Shown: positions 8,261-16,223 of the stretch, piece after piece | How positions within the stretch are numbered: the first letter of the stretch is position 1 | Layout: every line of letters begins with the position of its first letter | Assembly (NCBI RefSeq): GCF_900188175.1 | Contig: NZ_FZOQ01000005.1 | Location: 186,001 to 250,000 of the forward strand | Reading direction: 5' to 3' | DNA length: 64,000 bases | Origin: Pontibacter ummariensis | Lineage (GTDB): Bacteria; Bacteroidota; Bacteroidia; Cytophagales; Hymenobacteraceae | Notes under the pieces: model-generated | The model's input: only the letters and a program-made list of their open reading frames with translations | What the model was told of the DNA's origin: nothing | Database searches by the model: none | Position numbers and translations under genes: made by a program

Positions 8261-9901
8261 TTAGCTTTTTTCTGCTACAGGTACGAATTTAAATTCATCC
8301 CCGTTGAAAAGGCCCTTGTCGCTGAGCTTCAGCGACGGGATAACAAGCAAGGCCATGAAGGAAAGCGTCATGAACGGCGAGGCCAGTTTACTGCCCATTT
8401 CTTTGGCCATCCGGTCCAGGGCGGCGTAATGTTCGGCTACCTTATAGCCGTCATCAGCAGACATAATACCGGCCACCGGTAAGGGTAACAGTTGCGACTT
8501 ACCAATGCTCACGGCAGCCACACCGCCCTTTGCTTCTATGATCAGATTCACCGCCCGGGCAATACTATCATCGTCCACGCCAACCGCCACAATGTTGTGG
8601 GAGTCGTGCCCCACAGAGGAGGCGATGGCCCCTTCCTTCAATCCTATGTTTTTGATAAAAGCCACGGCGGGTTCCGCTTCTTCGTAACGGTTTACCACGG
8701 TTATCTTGAGCAGGTCCTGTGCTACATCGGGTACAATAAAGCCGTTCGTTACTGTCGGGCTTGCCCATGCTTCCTTCGTGATCAGCTGCCCGTCAAAGGC
8801 CTCGATCACCCGGATGCGGGCCACATCGGTTGCCGGCACAGCAAACTGTTCCGGAGCCTTGTGGGAGGTATGGAAGTTATTGATTTCCTCACTCTCTGTG
8901 AATGCGATCTTAGAACTGGCCTGTTCTGCCACCAGTTGCCCGTTGATGTAAGTTGCTTGGATGTTGAAGTTTTCCGGGCTGTCAATCAATATAAAGTCTG
9001 CCGGGTCGCCTTCGCGGAGCAGGCCTACCTCCAGCTTATAGTGCTCTACGGGGTTTACGCAGGCAGCCTGCAGTACGTGGAACAGGTCTTGGCCCTTTGC
9101 CAGGGCACGTTTTACCAGCAGATTAATATGTCCTTCTACCAGGTTATCCGGGTGCTTGTCGTCTGAGCAGAACATGATGTTGCGGAAGTGCTCTGGAAGG
9201 AGCGGGATCAATGCCTCGAAGTTCTTGGCTGCGCTGCCCTCCCGTATCAGGATCTTCATCCCCACGGCCAGCTTGTCCAGGGCCTCTTCCGCTGTAAAGC
9301 ACTCGTGGTCGGTGCTGATACCTGCGGAGGCGTACTGTGCGGCCTGCTCGCCCATCAGGCCCGGGGCGTGCCCGTCCACCGCTTTGCCGTATTTTTTCGC
9401 CAGTTCAATCTTCTCCATCACCACCGGGTCGCGCTGCAAGGTACCCGGCCAGTTCATCATCTCGGCCAGGTACTTTATCTCCTCGCGCTGGAAGAGTTTC
9501 TCTATGTCAGCGGCGGTAACCTCCGCGCCGGCGGTTTCGAAAGGGGTGGCCGGAACACAGGATGGCGCCCCGAAGTAAAATTTAAAAGGCACTTTTTTGC
9601 CGTTCTCGATCATGTACTCCACGCCCTTCAGGCCAAGCACGTTCCCGATCTCATGGGGATCCGAAACAGTGGCAACGGTACCGTGCGGCACGGCCAGCCG
9701 GGCAAACTCACAGGGTACCAGCATCGAGCTTTCTACGTGCACATGGGCATCAACAAAGCCGGGTAAGATGTAGTCTGTCGCCTCGGTGGCTTCCCGAACT
9801 ATTTTAGAAATGCACCCGTTTGACACATGAACGGTGCCCGGGTAAATCTCTTGTCGGTGTATGTCGATAATGCGTCCGCTAACGTTAAAGTTGGTAGGCA
9901 T
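8261..9901 (-). CDS. ade: Adenine deaminase
   Basis: Amidohydrolase that converts adenine to hypoxanthine and ammonia for purine salvage. The 546 residues show the metal-binding DAHVHVESSML (about 50-60), the HGTVATVSDPHEIGNV segment, CSDDKHPDNLVEGHIN, and a C-terminal Ade-specific domain with SSVGHDSHNIVAVG. Length and motif order match the Ade family rather than other amidohydrolases. The ATG at 9901 opens a short region before the amidohydrolase beta-sandwich. It heads a leftward operon with the TauE-like permease and is divergent from a small lipoprotein gene and cmk. Confidence 0.94.
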   Translation of the reverse strand: MPTNFNVSGRIIDIHRQEIYPGTVHVSNGCISKIVREATEATDYILPGFVDAHVHVESSMLVPCEFARLAVPHGTVATVSDPHEIGNVLGLKGVEYMIENGKKVPFKFYFGAPSCVPATPFETAGAEVTAADIEKLFQREEIKYLAEMMNWPGTLQRDPVVMEKIELAKKYGKAVDGHAPGLMGEQAAQYASAGISTDHECFTAEEALDKLAVGMKILIREGSAAKNFEALIPLLPEHFRNIMFCSDDKHPDNLVEGHINLLVKRALAKGQDLFHVLQAACVNPVEHYKLEVGLLREGDPADFILIDSPENFNIQATYINGQLVAEQASSKIAFTESEEINNFHTSHKAPEQFAVPATDVARIRVIEAFDGQLITKEAWASPTVTNGFIVPDVAQDLLKITVVNRYEEAEPAVAFIKNIGLKEGAIASSVGHDSHNIVAVGVDDDSIARAVNLIIEAKGGVAAVSIGKSQLLPLPVAGIMSADDGYKVAEHYAALDRMAKEMGSKLASPFMTLSFMALLVIPSLKLSDKGLFNGDEFKFVPVAEKS

Positions 9902-9961
9902 GGGGATCTGTGTTAGTTTTGAAAATTGCCTCTAAAGTGGGCGTAAAAGTGTAAATTACTT

Positions 9962-9969
9962 TATCTTTG
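9962..9969 (+). promoter_or_regulatory. -7 box upstream of the small lipoprotein gene
   Basis: TATCTTTG matches TAnnTTTG exactly and lies 17 bases before the TTG start of the 51-residue lipoprotein ORF. It could also drive cmk and ispH downstream. Confidence 0.5.
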
Positions 9970-9986
9970 CATTAAAATCAGTCGTT

Positions 9987-10142
9987 TTGAGAAAGTTAAT
10001 TTCGTACCTCGTTTTAGCAAGTTTCCTGGCCGCCGGTCCGTTGGCTGGCTGCACTGCCAAAACGCCTCAGCAAAAAAAGACTGCTTCCCTAAAACGTAAA
10101 AGCAAGCTTGGCAAGTTGCCTTGTCCTTGCGATTCCAACTAA
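9987..10142 (+). CDS. Small putative lipoprotein with a CPC motif (TTG start)
   Basis: A 51-codon reading frame that starts with TTG just after a good -7 box. The predicted protein has a basic start (MRKLI), a hydrophobic core and a lipobox LAGC with the lipidated cysteine at 22, then a lysine-rich tail (KKTASLKRKSKLGK) ending in LPCPCDSN. Such short, basic, Cys-X-Cys-ended lipoproteins occur in this phylum, but I do not recognise a characterised family. It ends 26 bases before cmk and probably shares its transcript. The absence of an ATG is the main weakness; the signal-peptide pattern is the main support. Confidence 0.6.
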   Translation: MRKLISYLVLASFLAAGPLAGCTAKTPQQKKTASLKRKSKLGKLPCPCDSN

Positions 10143-10168
10143 TTCCTTTTTTACAGTACCTCATTCTC

Positions 10169-10873
10169 ATGAAGAAAATTGTAGTCGCACTTGATGGATA
10201 TTCCTCATGCGGTAAAAGCACCACGGCCAAACTTGTAGCAGCTGAATTAGGTTATGCTTATATTGATACCGGTGCCATGTACAGAGCGGTTACGTTGTAT
10301 TTTCTTCAAAACCACGTGTCCCTAACCAATCCCAAGGAAGTAAAGGAGGCGCTGGATAACATAGAGATTGAGTTCCACTATAACCCGAAGACCAAACGGA
10401 ACGAAGTTTACCTGAATGGACTGAACGTGGAGGACGAGATCCGCAGAATGTATATCTCGAACAACGTTAGTGAAGTAAGTGTAGTACCGGAGGTGAGGAG
10501 AGCCATGGTGGCGCAACAGCAGAAGATGGGCCGCAGGCGCGGGGTGGTAATGGATGGCCGCGACATCGGCACGGCCGTGTTTCCGGATGCCGAGGTAAAG
10601 GTCTTTATGACGGCAGACGTGGATACCCGTGCGAAACGCCGGCAGGTAGAGTTGCTGGAGAAAAAGCAGCTGGTAAACCTGGACGAGATAAAGGAGAACC
10701 TGCAGAAGCGTGACCATATTGACTCTACCCGAAAGGAGAGCCCTTTGCGCCGTGCCGAAGATGCCCACTTGTTAGATACTTCGCACATGACCATAGACGA
10801 GCAGGTGGAGTTTGTACTTGAAAAAGTAACCTCCAGAATCCTGAGAAACGAAGTGACTTTGCCGAAGAACTGA
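10169..10873 (+). CDS. cmk: Cytidylate kinase
   Basis: Phosphorylates CMP and dCMP to the diphosphates using ATP. The 234 residues show the P-loop GYSSCGKSTTAK (about 10-21), the CMP-binding DTGAMYRAVTLY (about 38-49) and DGRDIGTAVFPDAEVKVFMTA motif of bacterial Cmk, and the lid-region arginines in RAKRR. The ATG at 10169 is chosen because MKKIVVALDG is the normal N-terminus; an upstream in-frame TTG would overlap the preceding small lipoprotein ORF. It is followed 10 bases later by ispH, forming a cmk-ispH pair. Confidence 0.95.
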   Translation: MKKIVVALDGYSSCGKSTTAKLVAAELGYAYIDTGAMYRAVTLYFLQNHVSLTNPKEVKEALDNIEIEFHYNPKTKRNEVYLNGLNVEDEIRRMYISNNVSEVSVVPEVRRAMVAQQQKMGRRRGVVMDGRDIGTAVFPDAEVKVFMTADVDTRAKRRQVELLEKKQLVNLDEIKENLQKRDHIDSTRKESPLRRAEDAHLLDTSHMTIDEQVEFVLEKVTSRILRNEVTLPKN

Positions 10874-10883
10874 AACGAAGAAA

Positions 10884-11774
10884 ATGAACGTAACGATAGA
10901 TAAAAACTCTGGCTATTGTTTTGGCGTGGAGTTCGCCATTCAGATGGCAGAAGACGAGATGGAACACAGCGAAGAGCTGTACTGCCTCGGCGACATAGTT
11001 CATAACAGCATGGAAGTGCAGCGTCTCTACAACAAGGGCCTGCGCATCATAGACAGGGAGCAGCTAAAAGAGCTGCGCGACTGCAAGGTGCTGATCCGGG
11101 CGCATGGCGAGCCGCCGGAAACCTACAAGCTGGCCCTGGAGAATAACATTGAGTTGATAGACGCTTCCTGCCCGGTGGTACTGAAACTGCAAAACCGCGT
11201 GAAGCATGCCTATGACACAGGCAAACCCGACAAGGGGCAGATTGTGCTGTACGGACAGGTAGGGCACGCCGAGGTGATCGGACTGGCCGGACAGACAGGG
11301 GATGAGGCGATTATTGTAACGACAGAAGCAGACCTGGACAAGATAGACTTTACGCGGCCTGTCACCCTTTTCAGCCAGACCACGAAGAGCACCAAAGGCT
11401 TTTACCACATCAAAGAGCTGATCGAGGAACGGATTCGCCAGGCCAATGCGGATAGCGCACAGCCCGCCTTCAGCGCCAACGACAGTATCTGCCGGCAGGT
11501 ATCAAACCGCGAGCCGCAGCTGGCCAGGTTCTCCACGGAGCACGACGTCATTGTGTTTGTGAGCGGCAAGAAAAGCTCGAACGGAAAAGCCCTCTACAGC
11601 GTATGCAAGCAGCATAACCCGAACAGCTACTTTGTGGAAAACGAGGAGGAGCTGCAGGAGGAGTGGTTTCAGCAGGCAAGCAGTGTGGGCATTTGTGGGG
11701 CCACTTCCACGCCCATGTGGCTCATGGAGCAGGTAGCAGCCCACATCTCCTCCATCAGTGCTGTGGAAGCGTAG
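10884..11774 (+). CDS. ispH: 4-hydroxy-3-methylbut-2-enyl diphosphate reductase
   Basis: Last enzyme of the non-mevalonate (MEP) isoprenoid pathway; an iron-sulfur protein that makes IPP and DMAPP. The three cluster cysteines are visible at 12 (GYCFGVEFA), 96 (DASCPVV) and 203 (SICRQVSNRE), together with conserved RAHGEPP and CGATSTPMWL. The 296-residue length and ATG start are standard. It follows cmk by 10 bases, so the two are probably one operon. A UUCG-loop terminator lies 41 bases after the stop. Confidence 0.95.
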   Translation: MNVTIDKNSGYCFGVEFAIQMAEDEMEHSEELYCLGDIVHNSMEVQRLYNKGLRIIDREQLKELRDCKVLIRAHGEPPETYKLALENNIELIDASCPVVLKLQNRVKHAYDTGKPDKGQIVLYGQVGHAEVIGLAGQTGDEAIIVTTEADLDKIDFTRPVTLFSQTTKSTKGFYHIKELIEERIRQANADSAQPAFSANDSICRQVSNREPQLARFSTEHDVIVFVSGKKSSNGKALYSVCKQHNPNSYFVENEEELQEEWFQQASSVGICGATSTPMWLMEQVAAHISSISAVEA

Positions 11775-11814
11775 GATATATAGCACCTAAACTATACTAC
11801 AATTTTGCTAATTT

Positions 11815-11841
11815 AGGCTTTGCTTCGGCAAAGCCTTTTTT
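11815..11841 (+). terminator. UUCG-loop terminator after ispH
   Basis: A perfect 9-bp stem, AGGCTTTGC with GCAAAGCCT, closes a TTCG tetraloop and is followed by six T residues. It ends within 13 bases of the next gene's start. Confidence 0.88.
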
Positions 11842-11853
11842 GTGAATGAACGA

Positions 11854-12396
11854 ATGAAAGTCTTAATCCGCTATTTTTTAAACGGACTTCTTATCATTGC
11901 CCCCATCACCATCACGGTCTGGATCGTGGTGGCTATTGTTGACTGGCTGGACAGCCTGTTTGACTTGGGCGTGCCCGGCCTGGGTATCCTTTTGATGCTG
12001 GTGTTCCTGACACTGGTAGGCTTTATCGGCTCCTCCTTTTTCGTAAAGCCTTTTCTATTGATCACAGAGCGGGTGTTCCACAAAGTACCGATCATCAGCA
12101 TTATCTATTCCAGTGTAAAAGACCTTTTTGATGCCTTTGTGGGCGATAACCAGAAGTTTAACAAGCCGGTGATGGTGAAGATGACAGAAAGCTCAGAGAA
12201 CTACAAGCTCGGTTTTGTGACGCAGGAGTCGCTCAAAAGCATTAATGTGGAGGACAAAGTAGCTGTGTATTTTCCGCACTCCTATAACTTCTCCGGTGAG
12301 CTTTTCCTCGTGCCCAGGCACCACGTGACCTACCTGGACATTCCGAGCAGCGAAGTGATGAAGTTTATTGTGTCTGGAGGCGTCTCGAAGCTTTAG
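11854..12396 (+). CDS. DUF502-family membrane protein
   Basis: Small integral membrane protein of the widespread DUF502 family, of unknown function. Two hydrophobic helices are evident (about 8-30 and 45-68), followed by a soluble C-terminal half containing KVPIISIIYSSVKDLFDAF and the strand-rich segment typical of the family. The ATG at 11854 gives MKVLIRYFLNGLL, the usual N-terminus; a GTG at 11842 is in frame but lies directly against the upstream terminator T-run. No obvious promoter could be placed between that terminator and the start. Confidence 0.88.
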   Translation: MKVLIRYFLNGLLIIAPITITVWIVVAIVDWLDSLFDLGVPGLGILLMLVFLTLVGFIGSSFFVKPFLLITERVFHKVPIISIIYSSVKDLFDAFVGDNQKFNKPVMVKMTESSENYKLGFVTQESLKSINVEDKVAVYFPHSYNFSGELFLVPRHHVTYLDIPSSEVMKFIVSGGVSKL

Positions 12397-12488
12397 AGAA
12401 GGAAGGGAAGACAAAGGACAAAGTGCCAGCCCCCTCACTGGCAGCCCCTGTCTGATGGTAGAATCTGTAACGCTAATTTCTGACTGCT

Positions 12489-13295
12489 TTGCCCTACGTA
12501 ATTCAAGGAAAGTCGAAACTGCACTACCGGGTAATCGGGCAGGGCAGTCGTGTGCTGCTCGCCTTCCATGGCTATGGGCAAAGCAGTGCCTACTATCAGC
12601 CCATGGAGCAGGCACTGGGGAAGGATTATACCATCTATGCCTTCGACCTTTTCTTTCACGGGCGCAGCCACCTGCACAAGCAGCACATGCCCCTCCAGAA
12701 AGAACTGCTGAAAACTTTTACGGAGCACTTCCTGGAGAAGAAGGGTATTAACAGGTTCTCTCTGATGGGCTTTAGCATGGGGGGGAAGTTTGCCCTTACA
12801 CTGGTGGAGTGCATGCCGCAGCGGGTAGAGGAGCTCTTCCTGATTGCGCCGGACGGCATTAAGACGAGCTTTTGGTACAACATCGCCACTTACCCGGGTT
12901 GGCTGCAGCAGTTGTTTAAACGCACGGTACTGAAGCCGGAGCTTTTCTTTAAGCTGCTGCGGCTGCTTGACCGCTATAACATGGTGCACCGGAGCCTCCT
13001 GCGTTTTGCTCATAACCAAATGGACAGCACACCGAAGCGCCTGCGCGTGTACCGCAGCTGGGTTGGCTTCCGGCAGCTAAACTTCGACATTCGCCACATA
13101 GTAAGGTTGCTAAACAAGCAGAAGGTTCCTGTTACCATGTTTCTGGGCCAATATGATCAGGTTATCTCCCCAAAAAGGGTAGGCGTGTTTGTCGATGCCC
13201 TGGACAAAGGGGAGCTGGTTATCTTAAAGGCCGGGCACTCGCATCTGTTGCAGGAGGTGGCAACGCTCTTACATAAAAAGCGACTGAAAGGCTGA
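12489..13295 (+). CDS. Alpha/beta hydrolase (TTG start)
   Basis: Soluble alpha/beta-hydrolase fold enzyme of 268 residues; substrate unknown. The oxyanion region is LAFHGYGQSS (about 24-33), the nucleophile elbow is GFSMGG (about 95-100), and the later AGHSHLL supplies the catalytic histidine near 250. The acid is probably the Asp in FLGQYDQV. No ATG is available in frame, because a stop codon lies 15 bases upstream, so TTG at 12489 is the likely start. It follows the DUF502 gene by 92 bases. It resembles carboxylesterase or C-C hydrolase types. Confidence 0.85.
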   Translation: MPYVIQGKSKLHYRVIGQGSRVLLAFHGYGQSSAYYQPMEQALGKDYTIYAFDLFFHGRSHLHKQHMPLQKELLKTFTEHFLEKKGINRFSLMGFSMGGKFALTLVECMPQRVEELFLIAPDGIKTSFWYNIATYPGWLQQLFKRTVLKPELFFKLLRLLDRYNMVHRSLLRFAHNQMDSTPKRLRVYRSWVGFRQLNFDIRHIVRLLNKQKVPVTMFLGQYDQVISPKRVGVFVDALDKGELVILKAGHSHLLQEVATLLHKKRLKG

Positions 13296-13370
13296 GCCTG
13301 CTAAGGCATTGAACATGAGAAGGGTGAGGCATGGTTTTGTGCTTGGCCTCAACGGGCGGACTGAAAAACA

Positions 13371-13401
13371 TTGTGCGTACATAAGAGTATAAGTACCTTA
13401 G
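13371..13401 (+). promoter_or_regulatory. Candidate promoter of the sorbosone-dehydrogenase-like gene
   Basis: TTG (13371-13373), a 20-base spacer and TACCTTAG (13394-13401) resemble the phylum consensus with two mismatches in the last half of the -7 box. Confidence 0.4.
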
Positions 13402-13481
13402 CGTTTTGTGGAGAGGCTGCGTTTCTACGTGCTAAACCAATCATAATTCATATCAATCACTGAAATCAAGTATCGCATCAC

Positions 13482-14693
13482 ATGAAAAAAGCTGCCCGCC
13501 TGTTTGTAGGCTTCTCTGTACTTGTCGCTTTTAGCACAGGTTGTTCTTCTGAAAATGAAAATGCTGCCGAAGACATTGCAAAAACAGGCCCTACTGAGAC
13601 TACACAGGCCATAGACAAAGGCATCGAGATCGGCATGCCAAGCGGACCGGTGGATCCGGACTTAGAGCGCATTGCCCTGCCCGAGGGCTTCCGTATCGAC
13701 TATTATGCCAAGGACGTTGAAAATGCCCGCTCCATGGCGTTAAGCCCTTCCGGTATTCTTTTCGTGGGCACACGCAGCAACGACAACGTGTATGCGGTGG
13801 TGGACGAGGACAGAGACGGCGTGGCCGATGAGGTTGTTGAGGTGGCCTCTGGATTAAACACGCCGAACGGCGTGGCATACCGAAACGGTGACCTGTACGT
13901 GGCGGAGGTAAACCGTGTGCTTCGATTCCCGAACATCGAGGAGACCTTCCGCAACAAACCTAAGTTCGAGGTAGTAAACGATCAGTTCCCAAGTGACCTG
14001 CACCACGGCTGGAAGTACATTGCCTTTGGCCCGGACGATAAGCTGTATGTGCCGGTAGGCGCTCCCTGTAACATCTGTAAGTCCGAAGATCCCATCTATG
14101 CGACCATTACCCGTATGAATCCGGATGGTACTGGCCTGGAGGTATACGCCGAGGGGGTACGCAACAGCGTAGGTTTCGACTGGCACCCGGAAACCAACAA
14201 CCTGTACTTTACAGACAACGGCCGGGACATGCTGGGCGACAACCTGCCGCCAGACGAACTGAACCGCGCCACACAAAAAGGACAGCACTTCGGTTATCCT
14301 TACTGCCATGCCGGCACCATCGAGGATCCGGAGTTCGGCAAGCTACGCGACTGCAGCGAGTTTGTGCAGCCGGCGCGAACACTAACGCCGCACGGTGCCT
14401 CTTTAGGCATGAAGTTTTACACAGGCAACATGTTCCCGAGCGAGTACCAGAACAACATCTTTGTGGCAGAGCACGGCTCCTGGAACCGGTCCGAGAAAAT
14501 CGGTTACCGCGTAATGCAGGCTGTGCAGGGGCAGAACGGAGAGATTGTGGACTACAAGCCTTTCGCAACCGGCTGGTTGGAGGGCCAGGAGGAGTGGGGC
14601 CGCCCGGTAGACGTAGTGGTAATGCCCGATGGATCGCTATTGGTATCAGACGATACAAACAATGCCATCTACCGCATTACGTATAGCAAGTAA
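13482..14693 (+). CDS. PQQ-type sugar (sorbosone) dehydrogenase-like lipoprotein
   Basis: Predicted periplasm-facing lipoprotein with a six-bladed beta-propeller of the soluble glucose/L-sorbosone dehydrogenase family, enzymes that oxidise sugars with PQQ. The signal peptide ends in a lipobox at Cys21 (FSTGC), followed by an acidic linker. Propeller motifs include ARSMALSPSGILFVGT, DLHHGWKYIAFGPDDKLYVPVG and GVRNSVGFDWHPET, the last close to the family's catalytic region. An added CNIC pair (near 200) is also present. It is a single gene between a promoter and a terminator. Cofactor and substrate are inferred from family only. Confidence 0.87.
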   Translation: MKKAARLFVGFSVLVAFSTGCSSENENAAEDIAKTGPTETTQAIDKGIEIGMPSGPVDPDLERIALPEGFRIDYYAKDVENARSMALSPSGILFVGTRSNDNVYAVVDEDRDGVADEVVEVASGLNTPNGVAYRNGDLYVAEVNRVLRFPNIEETFRNKPKFEVVNDQFPSDLHHGWKYIAFGPDDKLYVPVGAPCNICKSEDPIYATITRMNPDGTGLEVYAEGVRNSVGFDWHPETNNLYFTDNGRDMLGDNLPPDELNRATQKGQHFGYPYCHAGTIEDPEFGKLRDCSEFVQPARTLTPHGASLGMKFYTGNMFPSEYQNNIFVAEHGSWNRSEKIGYRVMQAVQGQNGEIVDYKPFATGWLEGQEEWGRPVDVVVMPDGSLLVSDDTNNAIYRITYSK

Positions 14694-14702
14694 CATAGTG
14701 CT

Positions 14703-14780
14703 AAAACGATGGGTTGGCGTGTAAGTGCTAAACCTGAGCCTACAAGCATAGGGCACTTATACACCCATTCATCGTTTTTG
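14703..14780 (+). terminator. Imperfect long hairpin terminator
   Basis: Two arms of about 26 bases (starting AAAACGATGGG and ending CCCATTCATCGTTTTT) pair with a few mismatches, around a 26-base loop, and a T-run follows. Confidence 0.65.
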
Positions 14781-14824
14781 ATGCATTGTTCATAGTCAAT
14801 TGCCTGCACCACTAGTAGCCGCTG

Positions 14825-15310
14825 ATGAAAAAAGAGGAAAAAGAAAAAAAGCCAAAGCCGGAGAAAAGGATTATCGGGAGACGGGAGCTCGTCTCCTTCC
14901 CGGAGCTGGACATTGATGACATAGAAGCCAAGATAGACACAGGTGCCTACACCTCTGCCATCCATTGCTCCGACATCCACGAGGAGACGAGACCGGATGG
15001 CACAAAGGTGATCGCGCTGGACTTACTGGACCCCTCGCACCCGCAGTATAACCACAAAAAGCTGAAGTTCGCGGAATATGACCTGCGCGAGATAAAAAGC
15101 TCCTTTGGCGAGGTGCAGGAGCGCTATGTGATTCGTACGAAGATAAAGTTCTTCGAGGAGACCTTTGAGGCAGAGTTTTCCTTATCAGACCGCAGCGACA
15201 TGAAGTATCCCGTGCTCATCGGGCGCAAGCTGCTCAAAAACAGGTTTATCGTAGACGTGTCGCGCAAGAACCTGGCAAGCAAGTACAAGATCAAACACAA
15301 TCAGAAATAA
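14825..15310 (+). CDS. RimB-like retropepsin-type protease (PF05618 family)
   Basis: Small aspartic-protease-fold protein of 161 residues, often annotated as an ATP-dependent zinc protease. After a lysine/glutamate-rich N-terminus it has IIGRRELVSFPELDI and then AKIDTGAYTSAIH, in which Asp38-Thr39-Gly40-Ala41 forms the retropepsin active-site motif; a matching hydrophobic-hydrophobic-Gly segment is PVLIGRKLL. It is the first gene of a three-gene operon, 9 bases before rimK. Homologues (RimB) are known next to rimK in Pseudomonas, so it probably acts on RimK-modified protein, such as ribosomal protein S6. Dimerisation, as in retropepsins, is expected. Confidence 0.85.
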   Translation: MKKEEKEKKPKPEKRIIGRRELVSFPELDIDDIEAKIDTGAYTSAIHCSDIHEETRPDGTKVIALDLLDPSHPQYNHKKLKFAEYDLREIKSSFGEVQERYVIRTKIKFFEETFEAEFSLSDRSDMKYPVLIGRKLLKNRFIVDVSRKNLASKYKIKHNQK

Positions 15311-15319
15311 AAGCATTTT

Positions 15320-16222
15320 ATGAAAATAGCCATTCTCTCCCGTAACCCTAAGCTGTACTCTACCCGTCGTTTGGTAGAGGCAATCCAGCAGCGGGGGCAT
15401 GAGGCCGTAATTCTGGACCACCTGCGCTGTGACCTGGTCATTGAGCAGGGGGACCCGCACATATTGTATAAAGGAGAACGATTGACGGACATAGATGCTG
15501 TTATTCCGCGGATCGGGGCGTCTGTTACTTTTTATGGTACGGCGGTAGTGCGCCAGTTCGAGATGATGAAGGTGAAGAGCGCCGTGGACTCACAGGCCAT
15601 TGTGCGTTCGCGGGACAAACTGCGCAGTTTGCAGATTCTCTCCCGCGCTGGGCTGGGCATGCCGAAGACAGCCTTTACCAATTACTCCAAGCAAACCTCA
15701 GAGCTTGTGAAAGAGGTAGGAGGAGCCCCTTTGGTGATCAAGCTGCTGGAAGGCACGCAGGGCCTGGGGGTGGTGCTAGCTGAGACGCGCAAAGCGGCGG
15801 AGTCTGTGATCGAGGCTTTCCATAACCTGAAGGCGCGCATTATTGTGCAGGAGTTTATCGCCGAGGCGGGCGGTGCCGACATCCGTGCCTTTGTGGTGAA
15901 CGGGGAGGTAGTGGGGGCCATGAAGCGGCAGGGCAAGGAAGGCGAGTTCCGCTCTAACCTGCACCGGGGGGGCAAGGCCGAGCTGATCAAGCTGAGCCGT
16001 CAGGAAAAAGCCGCGGCCCTGCTGGCCGCCAAATCGCTGGGGCTGAACATTGCCGGCGTAGACATGCTGCAGTCCAAGCGCGGGCCACTGATCCTGGAAG
16101 TAAACTCCTCGCCAGGCCTGGAAGGCATTGAGCGGGCCACTCAAAAGGACATTGCCGCCAAAATTATAGAGTATGTGGAAGGGCTGGCACAGAAGAAGCC
16201 AAAGAAAAAGATAAAGGAGTAG
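15320..16222 (+). CDS. rimK: RimK, ATP-grasp glutamate ligase for ribosomal protein S6
   Basis: ATP-grasp enzyme that adds glutamate residues to the C-terminus of ribosomal protein S6. At 300 residues it matches the E. coli enzyme in length. Visible elements are the N-terminal [18 protein letters not shown], the [11 protein letters not shown] segment, the ATP-binding [15 protein letters not shown] (about 137-151), [18 protein letters not shown], and the metal-binding [13 protein letters not shown] near 265-277. A lysine-rich tail ends the protein. It sits 9 bases after the RimB-like gene and 1 base before the AspA-like gene, so all three are almost certainly co-translated. Confidence 0.94.
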   Translation: MKIAILSRNPKLYSTRRLVEAIQQRGHEAVILDHLRCDLVIEQGDPHILYKGERLTDIDAVIPRIGASVTFYGTAVVRQFEMMKVKSAVDSQAIVRSRDKLRSLQILSRAGLGMPKTAFTNYSKQTSELVKEVGGAPLVIKLLEGTQGLGVVLAETRKAAESVIEAFHNLKARIIVQEFIAEAGGADIRAFVVNGEVVGAMKRQGKEGEFRSNLHRGGKAELIKLSRQEKAAALLAAKSLGLNIAGVDMLQSKRGPLILEVNSSPGLEGIERATQKDIAAKIIEYVEGLAQKKPKKKIKE

Positions 16223-16223
16223 C

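Noticed and set aside
8492..9766. Plus-strand open frames of 192-224 codons across ade
   Set aside because: They lie wholly inside the clear adenine deaminase gene on the other strand and have no domain or start signal.
12368..12751. A 127-codon plus-strand frame spanning the end of the DUF502 gene and the hydrolase
   Set aside because: It crosses two supported genes in a different frame and matches nothing.
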